From Numida meleagris (Eukaryota; Chordata; Aves; Galliformes; Numididae), in contig NC_034411.1 of the NCBI RefSeq assembly GCF_002078875.1, positions 36,000,115 to 36,064,114 on the forward strand: a DNA stretch of 64,000 bases, given 5' to 3'. Below, one piece after another: positions 1 to 12,900 of this stretch (the stretch's first letter is position 1; every line of letters starts with the position of its first letter). The translations under genes were made by a program, and so were the position numbers. The notes under the pieces were generated by a model. It ran no database searches. It was not told where the DNA came from and saw nothing but the letters and a program-made list of their open reading frames with translations.

Positions 1-3000
1 CTCTCAGTCTTCCTCCCACTCCCTCCAGTTTCATTTTCTAATTCAGTTACTGTTTGTGCCGCTGCTTTCTCTTCATGGGGGAATTCTGCTTTACCTGACT
101 GCCTGTTCTCATAAAGTCAGTGGGAATTTAATCTCTGAATATTGTTCAGTGTTATGCTACTGCAGTAGAGGTAGGGAGACACACAGTTTGTATGAGCTTA
201 CTGTGCCCAAAGCACACAGAAACAGTTCTGATTCATGAGTCCTTTAGTACAGCAGAGAGCTGTAACCTGCCACAGCTCCATTTCAATCCATTTGAGCATC
301 CTTCTGTGCGGCGCTCACCTCTTTTGACCTCCCAGTTAAGAGGACTAAAAGTAGTGTTATGCCAAGAAATACTAAATAAACCACCTTAATGAAAGTCATG
401 GGAATGACGGGCAAATAAAAAAAGTAGTGTAACTCTCTCCAATGACCACTCTTTAAAGGAAGAAGGTGAAATATGACTTCTTTGCTATTGCAATTTTTTA
501 AATATAAATAACTATCCCCATAATAGACTTCTGTGTATTACTTGACATGTCGTGTTTCAGTGTAACTAGAATAAGCAATTAGATTGAGTAAGTTTGTTAA
601 AAATTGCAGATTACTGTTAGCAAATGCAGATAACATCTCTTAAGAGTTTCTGCTGGAAAAATTTGTGGAGATGCTAGAAAGGTTAAATTTACAGAACTTC
701 TAATAAAATGTGCCCAGTCCTTCAGACTGAGTGTTAGGTGATTTTTCTGAGATGTAGGACCTCTGCATTTAGAAAGGTTTTAGGATGTTTTCTGCATCCC
801 TGCAGGTACTGTCATGCAGAATAGTTTTGTGAACCTTGGAGAAAGAAGATAGTGGAGAAAGCCAAATCTTAACTGGTAGTTCGATCTGAACCACTGTTTT
901 AGGGTTGTTTGTTTGTTTGTTTTTGTTTTTGCATTAAAAAAAGGAAAAAGTCTTTGTGCAATTATGCTGAGTAATTCTGGCTGAAGATTTGCTGGAGGAG
1001 TAGAGCTCTCAGTTGTTCCTGCAAGTATTGTGAGAGGTGACTGACACTGTTAGAGATGCTGTTAGTGCTCCTGCATGACAAAGGGCTGCAGCAGGAATTC
1101 AGAACACTGGGGAATGAATGTTACCTTGAGCATGACTCCTATGTGCCATGATCAGAAACTATCCCTTCTTCCAGATGGTACCAATGGTCCAGCAAAGTTA
1201 CACAGAGCTATTGAGAACCAGGCTTTGCTTTTCTGTGTCTATATTTATATTTGCATTTGCTTGTTGAGGTAGGAACAAGTAATTCTTCTTACGGATATAA
1301 TCTCAAACTAAATTGCACAGTATTGGCTGAGATGAACAGTAAGAGATGATCTTCGCCCCCACTATTTCTTATGCTTTTAAGCATCAAATGGAATTCCAAG
1401 GATGTGGTCTTGCTTTTTTTTCCCAACAGACAGAAATGAGTTCCAAGTCTCTACTGTAGATAGTTCTCTCATGTAGCACTAAAAGGTTTCTAAAATTACT
1501 TAATAAAATCAATGATGTGGTTTTGTGCTGTTGTCTTTATGGTCAAAACTAATCAATGTATCAGGGAAGTTAATATCTTACATTCTTTTATGTTTTGTGA
1601 CCAAAAAAACCCACGGCCCTTATGAAGAGCCGCCTTTCCTTCTCAACTGTAAACATCTTAATGTTTCTTCTGTAAATAATCTTGAGAGCGTTGTTGCACT
1701 TCAACACAGGGTACAAACACTGAAAAATACATTAAAAGAAGAAAAAAGTCTCCTAACCTTTGCCCTTCTTTATTCTTGTTTCCTGATGGCATTTTGTGAT
1801 CTAGACAATCAAAACAAAAAGAAGATGATGCATAATTCAGGGAGGATGTGGGATCAGTGGGAACATATCACAGTGCTAGGGTGAGGGGTTCATGTCCTAT
1901 CACCTGGATTTTATTTGTACTGTCATAAGGTCTTGAAGAGCTGTTCAGAGAAACAAGAAAGAAGACTGTAGTATGTTATGAGGAAGTTTTTAAAAGAATC
2001 AGGCCTGTAAACACTGTATTGGCAATATTTATGAGCAAAATTAGATGGCTTTTGGATTATTATGAGGCTTCTTATAACCTCACAGTGCAGTCTATTTACC
2101 CAGCTGTGGTTGTGCAGCTAATCAGAAGCAGCTGTTATGAAAGGCAGTGCCTGACTGCTAGGGCTAACTGTGCTGGAAGGGCTCCAGAGTATATGAAGAG
2201 CTGCAACAGGTAAGAGTGTGCATGCAGGGAATGTATAGGATTTCTTCTGTAGAAATGGTAGAAGGGAAGAGGGAATGTATTGTTCTATGAAGAGTTCTGT
2301 GTTTGATTTCCTGTTTTTCAGTTGGTATGTCTAGAAGAAAGTTCAGGTGGGGTTTCTGTAGGAAGTAATGTAAAAGGAGCAGATGTTAGGGTGCTCTTGT
2401 CATGTGGAGACACAGGTAATCCTCTGATTTTCCCAAAGCCTGTTTTGAACTTTACTTCTAAGCTGTCTCTACCTGGGTAGGAAAGGTCTGAGTTGGGGGG
2501 GAAATAAATCCTCTCTTGGCTTTGCTTGTAAAAGACTGCTCTGGATGATTCTTGGTACTGATAACTGGATATCTGAGTATATGGTATATGAGATACTAGG
2601 TGAATGGAGGCCACTTGGGTTTTCATGTCTTTTTTTTACAAAAAGCAATTGTTCTCTAATGGATAAAACTTAAGATACTCCCTTTGGTAAGGAAATGAAA
2701 TATTCTTTTAGCTACCTGCAGTGCTTCTGGCCTTGACCAATGAAGGGCTTCCCTGTCTTATGACATAAGTATTTTGAAACTGGTTAAATAATTTCTGAAA
2801 TTAAATAGCACATTGCTACTACTGTTATTAAACAGTTTTCTCTGTCTCTTTTCAAGTGATAGAATGGTCTTATAATTATTTGGGGAAGGAATCATCAAGT
2901 TTTGGAAAAGGTTTTAAATGCCTTTGTAGGAAAATGAGCACGTGTTTTTCTATTGCTTTTTCTTTTTTTAACTTGTCATATGGGTATCCCTGACTAATAA

Positions 3001-5847
3001 TTCCTTTTGTGGTATCCCATTCTATTTTGCATAGTGGCTAAGGTGCCATTATACGTGGTACTATGCAGCTGTAAGCTATAAAGAGAGGCTGTTGTAGAGA
3101 GAGTTAGCTGTAGAGGTTGAATCCTTATGTAGTTGCCTGTGGACTTTGACTTTTTTTTCAGTAACTAAATAGTATTTTCCATCTCCTGAATATTTATTTG
3201 GTTGTGCCTCATTCAAACTCTCTGACAGCTGTTTGGCTGGATTAGTTGCTTATGAACACTTTCTGTTTGAGCCCCACCTCTTAACTTATGCACTCAAAGA
3301 GTGATGCTTCTACAGAATATAATGACATGGTAGCAGAGCTGGTGCTGTCTCTGGCAGTTACAGTTCTATCTCTACCTGTTGCCCCTTTTGTTGTATAGGA
3401 TGTTACTATCGTAACTTTATGTACATGAGTCTCTTAACTGAATCTTCAGAGTTTATTCATTCACTGTTGATTCCAAGTGACAGCTGTGCCGTCAGTCTGT
3501 TCATTCGTTTCCCCCCATTTGGTGTACTAAATAATGTTCTCCGTCGCACACGAGCTCAAGGTGCTGTCTAGTCCCTTTTGCTGTGCAGGTCTGCTGCACC
3601 CAGATCAAAAGATAAAGGAATACTCCATTGTTAGGAACACCCAATGTTTCAGTAGTAAAAATCCTCAGGAAAGTAAAAAATTCTGTGGGAAAGTAAAACC
3701 ATAATAGTGAATTTGGGCAAGTTGCGTTCATAGTTGTCAGTCGATTTGTACGGAGTGTTCTCTGTTTGCACTGTGTGGTGTAACTAGTAACAGGCATGTC
3801 ACTTGTTTCAGTATTGTTTAGCTATCTTCATTCTGATTATTATTGAATTTCAATATTTGTCCTTGCTGACTGCCATGTTGCTGAATTTGATGGGTTGTTG
3901 CCAGAATTTGAGTCTGCTGACATTAATTTTGCATATGTGTCAACAAATAATGATGCAGAGAGTCAACAAATAATTTTCTTGTGTCAGAGTAGATCCTGCT
4001 TTGTTTATGTAAAGTAGTAGATTAGGAAAGGCTGCCTTTTGAGAGAAGAGGGACAGCTATATCTGATATTTATTTGATGAATCCTTCAAAGAGCTGATTG
4101 TGCCAGAAATACAGCACAAAAATATCCCTTGGGCAAGGTGTACCTTAGGTTGAACTACTGATACAACAAAAAGTAGTTTTCTTTATTTAGACTGCCTTGT
4201 GTTTGTGCAAATAGTAAGGTAATTGTTTCTGAAAAAAAAAAAAAAGTCAGCAATTGATATTTACTGAGCTTTGCTATTTTAGGATGATACGAATCTAATT
4301 TAGAGTTCCCTGTATAACTCAGGAACAGTGCAAAATTAGTGTTGTGTTGGAATATGTGTCATGCTTGTACAAAAGACATAAATTACTTGCCGTCTTACTC
4401 TTTAGATGTTTAGCTTCAGAGGGCTTTCTGGAGTAACTGCTAGGAATCAGAAGAAGAGACATTTTTTCTACTTCCAGTATAAATTACCCTGTAGAAATTT
4501 TTAGCTAACATAAAGTAGAGGCATCTGAAAAATGAAATTTCTGCATCAGTGAACAAGTGGCTTTCTTCACGAGAACCGCTATGTCAGGATTTAATTCCTG
4601 CTAAAATGTTTTTTAGTAACTGTAAAATCTACGATGATTCTTTTAATCAAATGTCTAGAAAAGTCTAGAACGTTGTTTCTGGTTTTGTTTTGTTGAGTTG
4701 TTGGCTGCTTTCCAATTGATGTATAAAGACAATTTTCCTTTCTGAGAGCTGGGCTGACCCTAGAATTGTTCAGGGAAAAACTGAATAGTACTTGCCTAGG
4801 GAATATTGCTACAGTCCCCCTTAGCATGATCAACAACAGAAGGATTCATTTATTCAGTATCTCTTTCGATGTTCCTCTGAATTTTGAAAATTCAGTCTTC
4901 TATGAAGTAAGAGTAACTCAAGTGTAAAGCGATACCATGGTGAGATTTAAGTTCTACATCTATCCTTTGATGTCCTGTGTAGGCAAAAAGATGGAGTTCT
5001 TATGTGCGTTTTCTAATGGAAATAAATCATCCCGTCTACCTGACCCCTGGAGAATTCTTAAGAACTTCACAAGCGCATGACAGGAAATAATATTTAAGCC
5101 TTTATTTCATCAGTTTCTCCTTATGCTTCGCAGAATTACTATGGCTTTCTTTGCATGTGGTATAGCAATCACAGCAGTATCACACATTTCTTGTGGAATG
5201 CTTTCAAAAAAGAAAATTAATCCAGCTTTCACACAAGCTAGAGAAAATTATAATAGGTAATTCTAATCTGGGTTCTTCTTTTAATACTCAATATTTTCCA
5301 TATTAAAAAATACTATCACATTATGTTTCTCCTAACCTAGCTGCTTGCAAGTGAGTAATGATGAAAAAAATGCTAAAAGTAATTTTTGTCATCAGAGTGG
5401 TCAAAATTGATGGATTTTTTTTTTGTGGACTTTTAGAATATCTAGCCACGATTTTCTGATTTTTGAGATTGATTTAGAGCTAAGGAACTCTCCTCTTTCT
5501 TGGGGAAGCTGTGAGGAGGGGAAGCAAGAAAGTTTTCTTAGATATTCTTCAAAACAAACCTTTTATTTATGTTGGAGTCATGGCAGCTTTCTCTGTTGAT
5601 TGAACAATACTTTGTCACTGAGGTTTTGACTTTCTGGAGATATGTGAAAAATCTGCAGTCAGAATGGGAAACATGGTACAGGTAGCTAAGCATGAAGCTT
5701 GAGTGTTTTAAGCATTGTTATTCTACCCTGCTCAGAACAAGTTCCTTCCCTTACTTCCTTTGGTGGGCCTGGATTATCTGCCCTCACTATGAATCTCAGT
5801 TTTCTGATGTCTGAGGTGGGTAGGAAAGAGAACTGCTGAAAAGAGCA
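1..5847. other. Upstream intergenic DNA, nothing recognised
   Basis: AT-rich sequence without identifiable exons or well-preserved repeats. In human the FH gene lies upstream of RGS7 in the same orientation, so I looked for FH 3' exons on this strand and recognised none. The longest frame (1525-1884, 119 codons) has no motif I recognise. Short A and T runs and a GTTT repeat near 908-921 are the only simple sequences of note. Confidence 0.5.
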
Positions 5848-5960
5848 AGGCTGGATGTGGCTTTGGGCAGCCCGGTCTAGTGGTTCGCAACCCTGTACTC
5901 AGCAGGTTGAAACTCGATCTTTGAAGTCCTTTTCAACGCAGGCCATTCTATGATTCTATG
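5848..5960 (+). mobile_element. CR1 LINE 3' tail fragment
   Basis: About 110 bases match the 3' end of avian CR1: GGCTGGATGTGGCTTTGGGC, then a diverged TTGAAACTCGATCTTTGAAG, then CATTCTATGATTCTATG. This tail marks the + strand as sense. The copy is heavily 5'-truncated and diverged (for example TTTTCAACGCAGG where CCTTCCAACCCAA is usual), so it is old and non-coding. Confidence 0.9.
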
Positions 5961-6499
5961 AAGAGCTACTGACAGGTGGTGGTGGTGAAGCTAGCATTTT
6001 GAAGGTTTTTTTTTTGTGCTAGTGACAGTAGTACCAAGACGCCATACAGATTTGTCAGGTGACTTGAGGAGGAAACATCACACTGTGTATACAAGTAAGA
6101 ACTTGCATACAAGTACATGATTACAGTAGCATCTGTAATAACACCAGGACAAATCAGTAAATATTTTCTTACTTAGTCTTCAAGATGCTGCTTTGAGGAT
6201 TACCAGAAAGCAATGGAGATGATGACAGAATAAGCTATTTCATAAAAAACAGGAATCTAAGCTCAATACTGAAACATATTTTGTTTCTTGTAATATGAAA
6301 GATTTTTTTTAATCTTATTGTATTTTGACTTAATTTATCTAGAGTGGTTTACTCATGTGATAGATTTCCTTATTGGAGCATTCTTGTCTACCTCTGATTG
6401 TTTTCTGATACAAGGTATGAGATAGACTGGTGGAAGGTTGGGGGTGGTAAGTCTGGCCTTGATTGTAGCATAATGCTTGTAGAGGAGGCAGCAAATAGG

Positions 6500-7585
6500 C
6501 ATCCATGTTCAGAACAAATCATAAAGCAAAAGCAAGTGGACCCTAAGCATAAGGAAATGGGAGACCTGGTTACATAGAACATGGAGAAAGATTATTGAGG
6601 TACCCAGTGACTTTTTTTGCCTCAGAAGCAGAACTGGTTCCAGCAAAACTGCACAACTTGCAGAATCCAAAGGCAGAGACTGGGAGAATGAAGAATGAAC
6701 AGTGAGCACACTGTTGGAGAAGATCAAGCTCAGTATTGTCTAAGGAACCTGAAAGTGCAGAAGTCCCTGGGACCTCATTGAGATGTACCTGAGGGAACTG
6801 TCTGATGAAGTTGCTAAGTCATTGTCCATCATATTTCAGAAGTTGTGGAAGGCTGGTGAAGTTTCTAGTGACTAGAAAGGGGGAAACATAACCCCATTTT
6901 TTTAAAAAAGGGGAAAAAAGAAAGAGCTGGGGAACTACAGGCCAGTCAGTTTCACCTCAGTGCCTGGCAAGCTCAGAGAGCAGATCTTTGTGGAAACTGT
7001 TAAGTCACATGGAAAACAAAGAAGTGATTTGTGACAGCCACCATGGCTTCCCTAAGGGCAAATTGTACCTGAGAAATTTGGTGGCCTTCTAGAATGAGGT
7101 TACAGCAACTGATGCCATCTACTTGGGCTTGTGCAAATCATTTGGTACTGTCCTGCACAGCATTCTTGTCTCTATAATTGAGATGCTTGGATCTAGTAGA
7201 GGGACTGCTGGATGATCACATTCAAAGAGTTGCAGTCAAGGGCTCAATTTCAGTGATGAGTGATGTCCCTTGGGTCTGTATTGATCTTTGTGGATGACAT
7301 AAACAGTGGGATTGAGCATGCTCTCAGCTAGTTTTCAAATGACTCCATGTTGTGTGGTGCAGTCAACATGCTGGAGGAAAAGGATGCCATCCAGAGGGAC
7401 CTGGAGCAGTGGGTCCATATGAACCTCCTAAAGTTGTACAAGGCCAATGCGAAGTCCTGCACCTGGGCCAGGGCAGTCCCAGGCACAAGTACAGACTGGG
7501 TAATGATTGGATGGAGAGTAGCCCTGAGAAGAAAGTCTTGAGGGTGTTAATGGATGAAAAACTCAATATGAACTGACAATGTGAG
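6500..7585 (+). mobile_element. Degenerate CR1 LINE, ORF2 reverse-transcriptase region
   Basis: Roughly 1.1 kb resembles the CR1 ORF2 coding strand. Recognisable blocks include GGAACCTGAAAGTGCAGAAG (about 6747), GGGAAACATAACCCCATTTT (about 6881), GGGGAACTACAGGCCAGTCA (about 6930), GTGACAGCCACCATGGCTTC (about 7031) and GATGCCATCCAGAGGGACCT (about 7383). The frame is broken by stops and small indels, and the FADD catalytic block is degenerate near 7325-7350 (TTTCAAATGACTCC). The sequence stops abruptly at 7585 where an ERV LTR begins. The left boundary is approximate because the match fades there. Confidence 0.88.
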
Positions 7586-8129
7586 TGTCTTAGTTTTAGC
7601 TGGGATGGAATTGTTTTCTTCATAGTGTCTCTTATGACGCTATGCTTTGGTTCTAGGAGAAAAATTATGTTGATAACACATCGATGTTTTTAGCTGCCTA
7701 CTAAGCAGTGCTATATAGAGTCAAGGACATTCACAGCAAAGGGTCCAAGGAGCTGAGAGGAAACAGAATTAGAACAGCTGACTTAAACTGTCCAAAAGAA
7801 CATTCCATACCATATGATATCAAACTGAAGGAGTTGTAAAGGGGTTGAGGGTTCATCTGTCTCTCTTCTGCTCGGAGGGCTAGTTGGGCTTTGGTTGAAG
7901 GATGGTGAGCAATTCCTTGTGCATCGCTTGTGATATATATATATATATACATATATATGTGTCATAATTATTATCCTTTTCTTTTTCTCTATCTTAGTAA
8001 ACAGTTTTATCTCAGTCCATGAGTTCTACTTAGTATTTTTTTTTATTCTCTCCCGCATCCCACTGGGAAGAGAGGGAGCGAGTGAATGATTGTGTGGTGC
8101 TGAGCCACCAGCTTGGTTAAACCATAACA
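7586..8129 (+). mobile_element. Class II (ERVK-like) endogenous retrovirus LTR
   Basis: A 544-base LTR starting TGTCTTAGTTTTAGCTGGGA and ending ACCATAACA, so it has the TG...CA termini. It resembles the abundant avian class II ERV LTR family in several places: the GTTGATAACACA block near 7670, CATTCCATACCATATGATAT near 7801, GGTGAGCAATTCCTTGTGCA near 7904, a TA-rich microsatellite at 7933-7961, and the TCTCTCCCGCATCCCACTGG block near 8047. The usual TATA-type promoter segment is not evident. A primer-binding site follows, so this is a 5' LTR. Family assignment rests on memory of the consensus. Confidence 0.87.
7933..7961. repeat. TA-rich microsatellite inside the ERV LTR
   Basis: An (AT)n run interrupted by ACAT and ending ATATGTG. 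It lies where other members of this LTR family carry an AT-rich simple repeat, so it belongs to the LTR. Confidence 0.85.
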
Positions 8130-8136
8130 GTCATTC

Positions 8137-8154
8137 TGGTGCCCAGTGTGGGGC
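8137..8154 (+). other. Retroviral primer-binding site, lysine-tRNA type
   Basis: TGGTGCCCAGTGTGGGGC lies seven bases after the LTR end. It differs at three of 18 positions from the lysine-tRNA primer-binding site TGGCGCCCAACGTGGGGC used by many class II retroviruses. Its position just past the LTR supports both the LTR boundary and the element's orientation. Confidence 0.75.
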
Positions 8155-8398
8155 TTGGGCCAGGCCTCTGGGGTATGCGAAGTCACACTGCTTGCACTGA
8201 GTAAGAGGGGAAGAAGTAGCAACACAGACAAGGGAGAGGGAAATAAGTGGCAAGCAAGATGCTACATAATATAGTTCCATGAGAAAAATCTCAAAGAGCT
8301 CCATAAATAGGCCAGAAACTAACATTGTGACTACCACAGAGTCCTGTATTAACTTGATCTGCTGTTATCTCAGCCCTTCAAGCCCCATGTGCTGTACT
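8155..8398 (+). mobile_element. Residual ERV leader or unassigned sequence before a CR1 tail
   Basis: About 240 bases after the primer-binding site probably include the remains of the retroviral leader. I see no gag, pol or env similarity and no 3' LTR, so the provirus appears to have lost almost all internal sequence. The junction with the following CR1 tail is not clean, and the exact end is a guess. Confidence 0.4.
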
Positions 8399-8485
8399 GG
8401 GTGGCAATGCTGCTCATGGTAGGGGGGTTGGAACTAGGTGATCTTTAAGGTCCTTTCCAACCCAAACCATTCTATGATTCTGTGG
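8399..8485 (+). mobile_element. CR1 LINE 3' tail fragment
   Basis: A short, well-preserved CR1 3' end with GGGGGGTTGGAACTAGGTGA, TCTTTAAGGTCCTTTCCAAC and CCATTCTATGATTCTGTGG. It is in the same orientation as the CR1 at 6500-7585 and may be the 3' end of that copy, split by the ERV. About 500 bases of CR1 between the two pieces would then be missing. Confidence 0.9.
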
Positions 8486-9672
8486 AATACAATTAGTATG
8501 TTTGTGTGAAGTATTTATTTTGAGATACTTGCTTATATACAGGAGCACAATCCCCTACTGCACAACAAAAGCTCACCCAGTAAGCCTGATCTGAAAAGTT
8601 CTTTATTTTCTAAAGGTAAACTTTTTTTTGTTGTCAATGAGTGAAGGGAAAAAAAGGATAAAATTCTAGGAGACAAATGTGAGCAATTATGTGAGGCAAA
8701 ATGTTGATTGTCTTCCCAGCAACTTCTGATTGCATTGATCGTTTTTAATACGTCATAACGTCATAATGTATCTTTGATTACGTATCAGCATGTGTGCTGA
8801 TGATGCTTTTGTAATTCTCTGTTAGTCCAGTGAACAATTATGACATTAATTACTCAGTTTTTCCATAGTGCTTTTTGCATAAATGCAGAGGCATATTCAA
8901 ATTGAAGGAAATCCGATTGAACTTGGCAAGCAGTTGCTGGTTTAAATTTGTTCAAAGTAAACAATTGAAAAGAAGATTCAAAAGTAGTCTTCAGTAATGT
9001 TGCAAGTCTTCTCTATTTCTCTAAAGTTAGCATAAAAAGACTTTGGATTGGCGATAACAGTTCCATGTGCTTGGATGTTGGGTTTGGATTTGAAAGTTTT
9101 TGAAGATTGTTTCCAAAAGCCCTGGATCAATCTTTTTGAAGGTGATACTGAGTTAAAGATTAATAGCAAAAGAGAGGGAAATACAGGGTGGTGGTGAGGG
9201 GGAAATGTAAACTATAATGTCTTGCAGGCTTGGATTACTGGCCTTTAGAGGTTAATTTGTAACAAAGAATTGTATGAAGTGTTGATTTTAATGACGTACT
9301 TAACTTTGTTTGCAAGCAAGTTTTAAGCCTTCCTTCTTTCCCCCTCTGCAGAATGCCTTTAAAAGTTGAAATCTGTATTAGTGAAAAAATGCTAAAAACA
9401 GTCCTTGGTTCACCTGATCAATATGATTCACCACAATAACCCTGTTTTCTTTTTTAGAGCAAGATAATGCAGAATATCAAGTTTTTGGGTGTTTAGACGT
9501 TCTATAATGATGCTCAAGCCAATAGTGCGGAACTGTACCAGCTGACCTTTTGTAGATTTGAGAACTGACTGTCTTTCAGCATGCTCTTGCTGGAGGAATG
9601 GCCTAGGAATATTTACATGGTATAGCACTGAAAGAAAGTGGCCTGGATTCCCTGTGTGTAATGTTAACTTTC
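8486..9672. other. Intergenic DNA, AT-rich, possible regulatory motifs
   Basis: No gene or repeat recognised. It contains two close ACGTCA motifs (about 8751-8764), a perfect 7-bp inverted repeat ATCAGCA/TGCTGAT at 8784-8801, and ATTA-type homeodomain-like sites around 8840-8855. These are only suggestive of a regulatory element. Confidence 0.4.
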
Positions 9673-9919
9673 TAGAATCATAGAATTAGCTAGGTTGGAA
9701 AAGGCCTACAAGATCATCCAGTCCAACCATCCACCTACCACCAATAACCCCACTAAACCATGTCTCTCAACACTATATCTAAATGTTTCTTGAACACCTC
9801 CAGGGACGGTGACTCAACCACCTCCCTGGGCAGCCCATTCCAGCGCCTGACCACTCTTTCAGAAAAGTAGTGTTTCCTAATGTCCAACCTAAATCTCCCC
9901 TGGTGCAACTTGAGGCCAT
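9673..9919 (-). mobile_element. CR1 LINE 3' fragment, antisense
   Basis: About 250 bases of reverse-complement CR1, from TAGAATCATAGAATTAGCTA and AAGATCATCCAGTCCAACCA to GGTGCAACTTGAGGCCATAG. The element's 3' end is at the left. It is truncated after the GAGGCCAT block, so only the last part of ORF2 and the 3' UTR remain. No frame is intact. Confidence 0.95.
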
Positions 9920-12900
9920 AGAAGTTTGATGTCTGACCTAAGCTATCCCTACTCTAATTAATGGAAAGTGATGTGTATGTCCAGTTAGCTAGAACAGATG
10001 ACTCCACCAAAATAGGACAGATGGAAAATAGTAGATGAGAGAAATACTTTGCTTCTCTGCGTCTTTCATATGCTCTTAATATGAATCATTAGATGTGAAA
10101 ATTCCCTTCCTCGGGTCTTGCAGGTCAAGGCACTAATAATTCTGTCCCACTAACTTATAAGGACATTGTGCCTATTGTCCAAATAACTGCAATTTCAGAG
10201 TACTTTGCCATGAAAACAGGAGTTTCTAAATTGTGGAAGCACTGGGTCTGAGCACTGCAGGCATTCTGTTGCAAAAATCTGGAAGTTGTGCTTGTTCTGA
10301 GAATGGCTCCTGGGTCATTCTGTGTTTTAGGTAGGTTTGTCTTGCACTGGGCCCAGTGCTGATATTTTGAATGTTCCTGTGCTCCTGTCTGGCTGGGCAG
10401 CCCAGGAAGTTAGCTGGTTTGGCAGAGGCCCCCATCTTAAACAACACTGGTAATTAATTTGAAGTAGTGGCTATTGGATACAATATGAATATCTGAATGC
10501 ACTTTCAGATTCATTGCTTCAATTGAAATGATGCTAAAATGTAAGACAGCAAATAATAGAGCTGCAGACTTTTCATCTTCATCTAAACTGGGTCAGAACA
10601 ATTTGGAAAGCTATTTATTTATTTTTTTAGTGTACACTGACTGAGCTAAAGATGCAGGTAGGCTAGATTATTTCCCCACCCTAATCCTAGCCTGATACTT
10701 TTGGCCATTTTCTCTATATTCATCTATAAAGAAAAATAAAATCTTTGAGTTGGATGAATAGCATGTTGATTTCTAATTTTTCAAAGGCATTATCTATGGA
10801 AATAAGGCTGAAAACAAGCAATATGCTTTTTTTTGTACTTTTAAAGGTAATTTTTTTTCTTTAAACATGATTACATCTTTGGCAAAGTAAGAGTCTACTT
10901 TATCTAGGTTTCTTTTTTACTGCCTACAGTGGTTGTGTAATATGTATCGAACCTCCTCCCTGTGTGAACTTTAGTAATAAAAACAAACAGAAAGGTGCCT
11001 GCTGGATGGGTGCACTGTATTATTACACACTTTTCTTTGTAATGTTTTTGATTCAGTTGGCTTAGTATACTTTTATGTAAAGTAAAAAAAAAAAAAAAGT
11101 GCAGGATTGAGAGGAAGTAAGCTAGGCAGAGAAAGGAAGTGATTGTTGCTGTCTCTGTACTGGAACACTGTGGCTGAAGAGTGAAATTCAGGCCCCCCTG
11201 AGCAGGTTGGACTTTGAATTCACTGTGCAAGGAATGAGTTTTTCCAGGTCAGTTAACGTCTCGCTTTTGAAGCCTATGTTTTCCTCACGAGAGAAAACAA
11301 TACAGGGGAAAAAAAGGAAGAGGGTAGTTTCTCAGCAACCCAGAAGTGAATCATGCTGCCAGAATCATGATGAGGAGTTAAAGCCCTCCAAGCTCTATAT
11401 TGGTGGTGTTTCTCTGACAATTGTGACTACATTCAATTTTTTCAGCATCTCTTTGAGAAATAAATCAGACAGATATTATAGTTTATCTGCTTGTTCTGCA
11501 TATAACTGAGTTGTGATACAGCAGGGCAAATGAAAAGAAATTCCCTCATGTTTTGCCTTTCTTGAAGAGAATTTTTTCCTTAGTCTCTGGTGATTCTAGA
11601 AAGTGAAATCCTTTGTCAGAACAAGAAGCAGCCAAACAAGACCCTGCACTCAAACCCTTGTATGGCATATTACTTATGCAGATAAAAAGAACCATATGAG
11701 ATTTAGGCACAAAGGTGGATGCAGTAAATTGTGTTTTCTTAAATTAATGGGAGATATACTAAATTTTTTTTCCAAAATCAATTGATTTACATAGGTGAAA
11801 TACATGCTATGGTTAAAACTGGTATTAATTACAAAATACAAAGCATGAGGTGACTAACGCAACTTCACCTGCACTTGAGTAATGTATTTCCTTTAACTAG
11901 ACAGAACTTTAAAAAGTTATGTACCTGCGTTCCGTTCTGTTTGTGATGTGTGAGAAAGCTCCTTTTTTTCCCCACTCCCTTTTTTGCTTCTTTGCATGTT
12001 TTATTGTAATTCCTAGAATTTCCTGTTTCAAAAAAACAGCAAAAAAACCTATACCAACATTAAGTGAAACTAGCTGAACTTTACTGGGTTCCTTTGTTTG
12101 TAGGGGTGCTTATCAAGTTTGAAAATCAGTGTTGGATTTAAGTGTTCATTTTTTTTAAATTTTTTGAGGGAAAAGATATCACCTTTAAAGTGGCTATTGG
12201 AAATTTTTAAAGTCATATCTGATTTTTCTCATTCTTAATTATAGTGCTATTTTTTTTCTGTAATTTTTTTTCTAGAAGACTGGTTTGGAGAGATTTAGAG
12301 CTACCTGACTTCCTCTATGAAAATAAGTCAGTTATAACATTGCAGAGAAGATAGTGTGGTGAAGTTTCAGAGCTCCTCACTTCCTCATGCTGATGGATGA
12401 AGCTATTTGATATCACTAAGTACAGTGATAGCATTCTTGCCTTTGGGCTGTGAGACAGTGATGGTTTGAGAGTCTGTGAAGAGGGCTTCTCTGTTACTTT
12501 ACTAAGGTTTCCTGCAGACTTCAACTCAGGAATGACTTCTCTGGAGCTGTAGGACTTCTGGAGGATTTTTATCCAGAATAAAGACGGCAGTGTAAGTTTG
12601 GCTACTTTGACACATGGAATCCTTGCTTCAGAGCAGCTGCCTTCTGGGTGCTGGCAGACTGAACTACTGAACGCCAATTTTTTTTTTATGTTTCTGCAGA
12701 CTGTTGGAAGCAGAAAATCAATTATTGTTGTGTACAAGAAGAAATGTGTTTATTTCCCTCTGAACTGCTGGCATGGTGAGGTTATGGAAGTAGCATTGCT
12801 CAAGTGCTGGGGAGTGAAGTGGGAAGAGGCCAGAACAACGAGGTCCTGCACTAGCATCTTGTGATGGCAGCATTATTACCTGGTAACATTTAGAACTGAA

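Noticed and set aside
1525..1884. 119-codon sense frame with a Leu-rich helical look
   Set aside because: No recognisable domain, no supporting context, and within chance length for this much DNA. I also tested it as a possible FH exon and it does not fit.
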